Shown: positions 57,690 through 64,000 of the stretch, in pieces
Layout of the letters: each line of letters opens with the position of its first letter
Position numbering within the stretch: position 1 is the stretch's first letter
Source of the DNA: Agapanthus africanus
Taxonomy: Eukaryota > Streptophyta > Magnoliopsida > Asparagales > Amaryllidaceae
Direction of reading: 5' to 3'
DNA length: 64,000 nt
NCBI GenBank assembly: GCA_030015575.1
Contig: CM057339.1
Coordinates: forward strand, 694,908,761 to 694,972,760
Notes under the pieces: generated by a model
The model's input: only the letters and a program-made list of their open reading frames with translations
The model's database searches: none
Told to the model about the DNA's origin: nothing
Program-made: the position numbers and the translations under genes

Positions 57690-58540
57690 TGGATGCTTCA
57701 CACGGGTTCACTGCCGTGCTTGGCGAGGACCAGGCTCTGCTCTGGATGCTTCACTCGGGTTCACTGCCGTGCTCTGCGAGGACCAGGATCCGCTCTGGAC
57801 GTTTTCCACGGGGTCAAAGAGTGACATTATCCGCGTTCCACGTAACCAGGAATTTTGCACTAGATGCTTCACACGGGTTCACTGCCGTGCTCGGCGAGGA
57901 CTAGGCTCCGCTCTAGATGCTTCACATGGGTTCACTGCCGTGCTCTGCGAGGACCAGGCTCCGCTCTTGACGTTTTCCACGGGGTCAAAGAGTGACATTA
58001 TCCGCGTTCCACGTAACCAGGAATTTTGCACTAGATGCTTCACACGGGTTCACTGCCGTGCTCGGCGAGGACTAGGCTCCGCTCTGGATGCTTCACACGG
58101 GTTCACTGCCGTGCTCTGCGAGGACCAGGATCCGCTCTGGACGTTTTCCACGGGGTCAAAGAGTGACATTATACGCGTTCCACGTAACCAGGAATTTTGC
58201 ACTAGATGCTTCATACGGGTTCACTGCCGTGCTCGGCGAGGACTAGGCTCCGCTCTGGATGCTTCACACGGGTTCACTGCCGTGCTCTGCGAGGACCAGG
58301 ATCCGCTCTGGTCGTTTTCCACGGGGTCAAAGAGTGACGTTATCTGCGTTCCACGTAACCAGGAATTTTGCACTAGATGCTTCACACGGGTTCACTGCCG
58401 TGCTCGGCGAGGACTAGGCTCCGCTCTGGATGCTTCACACGGGCTCACTGCCGTGCTCTGCGAGGACCAGGATCCGCTCTAGACGTTTTCCACGGGGTCA
58501 AAGAGTGACGTTATCCGCGTTTCACGTAACCAGGAATTTG
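57690..58540 (+). repeat. 171-bp tandem array, five units
   Basis: GTTTTCCACGGGGTC falls at 57801, 57972, 58143, 58314 and 58485, an exact 171-bp period. The unit contains two copies of GGGTTCACTGCCGTGCTC. As 171 is 57 codons, frames stay open (57769-58482), but this is repeat-driven. Two partial units are in F's LTR (50800-51050). Confidence 0.9.
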
Positions 58541-58855
58541 CTGATTGTATCCGCATTTCACGAAATGGAGGTTTGACTCTCGGTGATATGTATATCGCCG
58601 AGCCATGGAACTGGGGGGGTCGCCGCTGTTCCGTTTCACTTGATGTTGTGTCTGCTGCCATGAGACGAACGACGAGATGATCTCTAGGCTATCTATGAAC
58701 CGTCGAGATTTGGCTTCTCCTTATGATGAAACCTGGGGAAGGAGTATGATCCCTCCTTTGTTTGCGCCCCTGGATTGTATACAGGGGTAGATGTAACATC
58801 ACCTGTAGGGCGAGGATTTCACTTTTATTTTATTTCTTTTTCCGCGATGCTCTAT
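58541..58855. other. Unique stretch after the 171-bp array
   Basis: No gene or repeat recognised apart from a short CTGATTGTATCCGC segment resembling the array. Confidence 0.5.
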
Positions 58856-59060
58856 CATTTCAGCTTTTATATCGCGAAGGTCGCGATTGCCCCATCATTT
58901 CGGCTATTTTTCGCGGTGCCCAATCATTTTGGCTATTTATTTATTTTCTGCTCGCTGCTTTTTATTGCGAGTTGCCCTATCATTTCGGCTATTTTTCATG
59001 CCTTCATTTCTACTTGCTGCTTTTTATTGCAAGTTGCCCCATCATTTCGGCTATTTTGTA
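58855..59060. repeat. CATCATTTCGGCTATTTT repeats
   Basis: Four to five copies, each in the setting GCCC-ATCATTTCGGCTATTT, with intervening CTGCTTTTTATTGC duplicated. Confidence 0.75.
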
Positions 59061-59239
59061 GGCATGTGTGGCTTGCTAGCTTTTTCGCTGCAAGCCTAGA
59101 TTTTAGGCACCGATTTCGGCATCAGCACCGCTACAACTGGAATGTTGCCAGGAGCGGATCATCATTTGCCTTTGTCGATGATGAACAAAGGTGGCTCAGC
59201 AAACAGGGTTAAGGGTCCTGTCGACCAAGGCTTTTGACT

Positions 59240-59425
59240 TCATGAGCCGTAAGGGTCTCACAAAGGTATTTCTCCCTACAAGTCGTGTGGATCTTGCAGG
59301 TGTATTTTCTCCTTAGGGATCGTGTGGATTCCTAAGTGTGTGCTCCTCTGTAAGTCGTAAGGATCCTACAAGAGGGCTCTCTCCTTATGGGTCGAGAGGA
59401 CCTACAAGGGTTGGACTTTGCTGGG
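59240..59425 (-). repeat. Hairpin block 2 (five hairpins)
   Basis: Same loops with other stems, for example CTTAGGGATC/GATTCCTAAG (59312-59336) and CTTATGGGTC/GACCTACAAG. Preceded, like block 1, by a GGGTTAAG-type lead-in. Confidence 0.8.
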
Positions 59426-59549
59426 GAAATATTTATTCGCGTCCGTGGATTGTATACAAGGGTCAGTATTGAGTCCTTTGTAGGGCAATATCGAAGGTTG
59501 TGGAGGATTGCTTAAGCACAGGTTTAGGTCTCTGTAACTTAAGACTTTC

Positions 59550-59735
59550 AAATCTTATGAGCCGTAAGGGTCCCATAAGAGAGTTCTCCTTACGAGTCGT
59601 GAGGATCTCGTAAGTGTATTTTCTCCTTAGGAATCGTGAGGATCCCTAAGTGTGTTTCTCCTTTGTGAGTCGTAGGGATCTCACGCAGGTGGTTTCTCCT
59701 TACAAGGTCGAGAGGACCCTATAAGTGTCTTTTAA
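59550..59735 (-). repeat. Hairpin block 3 (five hairpins)
   Basis: Stems CTTATGAG/CCCATAAG, CTTACGAGTC/GATCTCGTAAG (59589-59614), CTTAGGAATC/GATCCCTAAG (59626-59650), TTGTGAGTC/GATCTCACGCA, CTTACAAGGTC/GACCCTATAAG. Confidence 0.8.
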
Positions 59736-59904
59736 CGAGGTTGCGCCCTCTCGGGTTTTCACAAACACTCGCCGGTAGTCCTGCTGTTTTTACTCACGGA
59801 GCCCTTTCGAGTTTTCATCCGTGCCCGTTTTGCTCGTGGACGCACCGTTTTTTATTCTTTTTCTCTTTTTTTTTATCTCGTCAGCCTAAGGATGCTGCGG
59901 TAGT

Positions 59905-60015
59905 AGTTTAGGGACGTTTCGGTCCGTTGATAGTTTAAGGACGTTTCGGTCCGTCGTTAGTTTAAGGACGTTTCGGTCCGTCGTTAGTTTAAGGACGTTT
60001 TCGGTCCGTCGTTAT
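59905..60015 (+). repeat. Short GGACGTTTCGGTCC repeats
   Basis: Four copies of AGTTTAAGGACGTTTCGGTCC-type words, about 25-27 bp apart; a fourth variant of the GGAC...GTCC word family. Confidence 0.85.
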
Positions 60016-60109
60016 GGGAAGGCCAGCTGCTGCTTGTAAAGTCTGAGCCTAGTAAGATAGCGAGCGGACATAGTCGTCGTCATCTATCATTGACCCAGGC
60101 TATGGCTCA

Positions 60110-61909
60110 TTAAGCATAGTATTTCTTTAAGAAACGGCCGTTTATTGGCCTGAAAGGCCTTTCACCGTGCATGTCCATGAGTAGATAGGCTCCACCCTGG
60201 TAGACCTTGTCTATGATGTAATGGCCTTCGTAGTTTGGCTCAAATTTCCCCCGCTTGGCACGATTGGGGATCATAGGTCTTTTGACCACTAGCACGAGTT
60301 CGCCTTGGCGGAATGTCCTCGGCCCGGTCAATCTTTCGTACGAGCGCGTCATCTTTGCTTTGTAGGCTTCTAGATGTTGTTGCGCTATGAGCCGGGTTTC
60401 GTCGAGGGCATCAAGCTCCTCAAGCCGAAGGTGAGCATTTTCTTCGTCCGTCAGCTCGTGGTGGACTGCCACTCGTAGAGAGGGTAACTCTATTTCGAGG
60501 GGGAGTACTGCTTCCGTCCCAAATACCAACGCGTGCGTTGTGTTCGTGGCCGTCTTGAATGTAGTTCGATAAGCCCAAAGGGCTTCTTGCAGCCTCTCGT
60601 GCCAGTCTTTCTTATTCCGGGAAACGGTCTTTTTTATGATCTTCGTCAAGGTCTTATTGAAGGCCTCGGCCAGACCGTTAGCTCGTGGGTTGTAAACTGA
60701 AGAATATCTCCAGTCTATATTGTGCTGCTACGCGAAGCGGCTAATCTTATGGCTTCTGTAGGCTGGCCCGTTATCGGAGATAATCCGCCGTGGGGTTCCA
60801 AACCGATAGATGACGTGCGTCTTGAAGAAATGGAGAATATTCTCCATCCTCACTTCCCTCAGTGGTACTGCTTCTGCCCATTTGGAGAAGTAATCAGTTG
60901 TCGCCAGGATAAAACGATGTCCCCGGGATGATGCTAGCTCGATGCGGCCGACTATGTCAGTCCCCCACATTTCGAATGGCCAACTAGCCACCGTTGGATG
61001 TAGTGGATTCGGATGTTGGTGGATGAAGTCTCCATGAATCTGGCACGAGTGGCATTGCTTCGCATACTCGAGGCAGTCCTGGATCATCGTGGGCCAGTAG
61101 TAACCCATCCGTTTAATTTTTAACTTCATCTTTGGGCCTGCTTGGTGAGAACCGCAAAGTCCGTCGTGAACTTCCTGAATGACTCTTTCCGCTTCGTCAG
61201 GTCCTAAGCATCTCAGCCATAGAGAATCAAACGATCTCTTGTATAGAGTATCGTTGACGAAGGCGAAAGATAGAGCTCGTTTCATGAGCTGATGCCTTGA
61301 GGATGTATCTTTGGGCATTCGGTGGGACTTAAAGTAGTCTATGAAGACTTCCCTCCAGTCCTCGACCTTCTCATGGTCTTTTATTTGTAGGGTCGTCTGC
61401 TCAGTCGCTCCCTTTTCTTTATATAATTCCGGAGGTATTTCTGCCGGGGCAAGCACTCGACGGCTTTGTACCACGATTCTTACATCATCGAGGTTTTCGT
61501 CCGCCAGTTCTTTAGCAAGTTTGGCTAACGCGTCTGCTTTGCTGTTTTCCGCGCGTGGTATGTTCTCCAAAGTATAGGAGGGAATTTGGGTCAATAGTTG
61601 TTGCACCTTTTCGCCGTACTTCACCAACTCCGGTTTGCACGTTTGGTAATCACCATTTACTTGACTAACAACCAGTTGAGAATCCCCGTATATAAGGAGG
61701 TCTTCAATTCCCAGGTCGATGGCGATTTCGAGGCCTGCTATCAGAGCTTTGTATTCAGCTTCATTGTCCTCGGCTCTGTTAAGGAGAAGGCGAAGAGCAT
61801 TATCCCTCCTTGTGGAGTTGCAAAGACGAGGCCTATCCCCGATTTGATCATTGGGATACCCTGTTTCTGTTTCTTTACGGAGGACGCTCCATCGAAATAG
61901 AGTTCCCAT
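60110..61909 (-). pseudogene. F pol, C-terminal part: second RNase H and integrase
   Basis: Continues the polyprotein after a one-base frameshift near 61780. The second, archaeal-type RNase H has E in DNEAEYKALIAGLEIA and D in YGDSQLVVSQ. Integrase follows: HHCC zinc-binding region (VHDGLCGSH...CHSCQ), core D in WGTDIVG, D in ISDNGPAY, E in LAEAFNKTL. TAG at 60728-60730 falls between the second D and the E. The C terminus ends at 60110 (GRFLKKYYA) and is directly followed by F's 3' repeats. Normal layout for Tat-lineage pol. Confidence 0.9.
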
Positions 61910-64000
61910 CGGGTGCTACCGCCGCCAATCGCATCAAATGCATGCTCGTCCGGCAAATCACAGTTCAGAGGAGAATCGGCCGGTATCGGGTGCTCAGCGA
62001 GGAAATCGGCAATGGCCTGGCCTTTCACTGCCTTGAGAGGTTGATACGTTATCGAGAACTCCATCAAGAGCAGGGCCCATTTAGCGAGTCGTCCCGTCAA
62101 TATGGCTTTTGACATCAAGTATTTAAGGGGGTCCACTTTTGAAATAAGACGGACTTCATGCGCCAACGCATAGTGCCTGAGCTTTGTTATCGCGAAGATT
62201 AATGCCAAGCAATGTTTTTCAATGGGAGAGTAGTTGTTTTCTGCCCCCAGTAGAACTCGACTTAAGTAGTAGAGTGCTCTCTCTTTTCCCTGATCGTTCT
62301 CTTGCGCCCATAATGCGCCCAAGGAACCTTCGAGGGCGGTTGTATAAAGAATGAGGGGTTTTCCCTTGACCGGCGCGGCCAACACCGGAGGGTTCTGCAG
62401 GTACTGCTTGATCTCGTCTAGTGCACCTTGGCATTTGTGATCCCAAACGAATGGAGTTCCCTTTTTCATCAGGTGGCTGTAAGGACGGCATTTGCCTGAA
62501 AGATTGGCGATAAATCGCCGGATGTATGCGAGCTTCCCTTGGAGAGACCGCAACTGTTTGAGGGTTCTTGGCGGAGGCATTTCCATGATCGCTTTAATCT
62601 TTGACGGATCTATTTCGATACCTCGGTGTCGAACGATGAATCCCAGGAATTTGCCCGAGGAGACTCCAAACGCGCATTTGAGGGGATTCATTTTCAAATT
62701 ATATTGCCGAAGGCGTTGAAATACAGTCTCCAGATGGTTTAAATGCTCTTCGTATGACATGTTCTTTACTACGAGGTCATCGATATAGCACTCGACGATG
62801 TCATGTATGAGGTCGTCGAAGATCTTTGTCATGGCCCTTTGATAGGTAGCGCCAGCGTTCTTTAGACCAAAGGGCATAACCCTGTAGCAGAATATACCCA
62901 AAGTGGTCCGGAAAGCGGTGTGCTTCCGGTCTTCGGGATGCATCTTTATCTGATTGTATCCTGAGGAACCGTCCATAAAGGAGAAAACCTCGTGAGTGGA
63001 CGTGTTATCTATCATTAGCTCGGTTACCGGTACTGGGAAATCATCCTTTGGACAGGCTTTATTGAGATCCCTGAAATCCACGCATATGCGTACCGTCCCA
63101 TTCTTCTTCATTACCGGGACGATATTGGCGATCCAGTCGGGATATTGGACTTCTTGGATAAATCCAGAATCGATCAGCTTCTTGACTTCGGCGTTGATGC
63201 TCATTTCAAGCTCGAGTCGCATCCTTCTTGGCGCTTGCTTGACTGGCTTGATATCTGGGGATATTACTAATTTATGCACAACAACCTCCGGATCTAATCC
63301 TGGCATCTCGGAGTAGTTCCACGCGAAGCAGTCTTTATGCCGTAGAAGCACGTTCTTTAACGTGGCCACCCTTTCTTCAGAGAGTAGCTCGCTGACAAAT
63401 GTCGGTCGCGGGTCATCTGCCGATCCCAACTCAATCTTCCTGAGGTTATCTGCAGTAGTATGTATACCATCTTCCAGTTCTTTCGGAGCTGGCGGAAATT
63501 CTGAGATCACCTCATCATCGCTGTTCTCAAAGCACTGGGGAAGGTCATCCATGTTCTCGCGCTCTTCTTTTAATATCGTAATCGTATAACAGGTGCGAAT
63601 CCACTCCCAGGACTGAGGTGGATCCGGTTCTGCTCTTGCGGCCTTGGGTTCATGCTTTTGTGGCGGTGTTACCCTCCAGCCGTTGGATAAAGCGAATCTG
63701 CCCCGTTGGTACTGGTCCTCGACCCAGTTCTTGAAGGTGAAGCAGTCTTCGGTAGGATGTCCTATGGCTCGGTGATAAGAGCAATAGCTCAAACGAGAAG
63801 CCTTGTTAGCTTGCTCAGGGTGTCTAGACTCTGGAAGCGCGATCATTTGATGTTTTAAAGCGAGCTTGAGTAACCTCTCCGTCTTGTCTCGGGGGAAGGA
63901 GTACGCTTGACTCATCTTCTCCATGAGGGACGAATCTGAGCCGTGCAGTACCCGATCACGTAACCCTCTAATCCTGCGTCGTTGTTGTCGGCTCCTCTTT
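61741..64000 (-). pseudogene. F pol, N-terminal part: knuckle, reverse transcriptase, first RNase H
   Basis: Minus frame open from the window edge (first ATG 63924) to a stop at 61741. From that ATG: Cys-His knuckle CSYHRAIGHPTEDC (48-61), spacer, reverse transcriptase from about 180 with VRICVDFRDLN, and catalytic YIDD (about 380), connection, first RNase H (about 515-640) whose usual catalytic Asp is lost (LILYTTALEG), then the start of the second RNase H, LYFDGASS (Asp about 678), before the frameshift. A worn first RNase H plus an acquired second one is the Tat hallmark. No D-S/T-G protease motif lies between knuckle and RT, where one is expected. Confidence 0.9.

Larger units (their letters stand above)
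49865..64000 (-). mobile_element. F: Tat-lineage Ty3/gypsy element with antisense genes, 3' part
   Basis: On the minus strand: pol (63924 to 60110, open to the window edge), a 6.8-kb 3' untranslated region with repeats and opposite-strand ORFs, polypurine tract (53349-53360), 3' LTR 49865-53345. Inserted in G's gag; GTGGG at 49860-49864 is the presumed target duplication. Tat membership rests on the second RNase H domain, the CX2H-type knuckle and the arrangement. Grande-type elements of this lineage are known to carry an antisense gene between pol and the 3' LTR. Confidence 0.85.

Noticed and set aside
57769..58482. 237-aa plus-strand ORF as a repeat protein
   Set aside because: The 171-bp period is a multiple of three, so frames stay open automatically; Arg/Cys-rich nonsense-like content.
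56736..58540. CRISPR-like repeat arrays
   Set aside because: Units are head-to-tail without unique spacers, in a eukaryotic retrotransposon.
60722..63589. Plus-strand ORFs opposite F pol (60722, 61341, 61598, 61810, 62492, 62996, 63362)
   Set aside because: They are shadows of the well-supported minus-strand pol.

Overview
The window is a block of nested LTR retrotransposons from a plant nuclear genome, probably a repeat-rich angiosperm; the species cannot be named from this. Evidence: plant-type Ty1/copia polyproteins, a Tat-lineage Ty3/gypsy pol with two RNase H domains, Athila-type gag-protease with an Asp-tRNA-type primer-binding site, 1.5-4.5 kb LTRs, plant TATA boxes and 5-bp target duplications. 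I found no host gene, rRNA or tRNA gene.

Map (names are mine). Everything sits inside one old copia element, I (minus strand), seen only as its leader (9788-12434) and LTR pieces (12435-13427 and 26438-27070). J, a large non-coding element with 4.5-kb LTRs (minus), lies at 1-9787 in I's leader. Copia A (minus, 13428-26437, duplication CATAT) lies in I's LTR; its 5' LTR was broken by H (21647-25088), a truncated Athila-like piece ending in a 487-bp near-perfect palindrome. Tat-lineage element G (plus, 27071-49864) is also in I's LTR. Inside G's 5' LTR are B (plus, 29113-37492, Athila-like, gag and protease only) and D (minus, 37549-47869, copia without gag). Inside G's gag is F (minus, 49865 to beyond 64000), a relative of G in opposite orientation: 3.5-kb 3' LTR, 6.8-kb 3' untranslated region and pol.

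No polyprotein seen is intact. A has three in-frame stops, D two stops, a frameshift and no gag, B two stops, F one stop and one frameshift with no visible protease, and G one stop. A and D keep recognisable catalytic motifs and young LTR pairs (about 1-2% different by hand count).

The unusual content is non-coding. F carries opposite-strand genes between pol and LTR, with a TATA box just outside the LTR and a likely intron. F and G LTRs hold arrays of short palindromic words whose letters differ completely between the two elements while position and symmetry are kept. F's 3' region has three blocks of five hairpins with constant loops and co-varying stems. The copia LTRs and leaders have their own co-varying hairpins, and one GC-rich hairpin type recurs in both copia and gypsy elements. 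Pairs of CACGTG boxes exactly 10 bp apart fill F's promoter.
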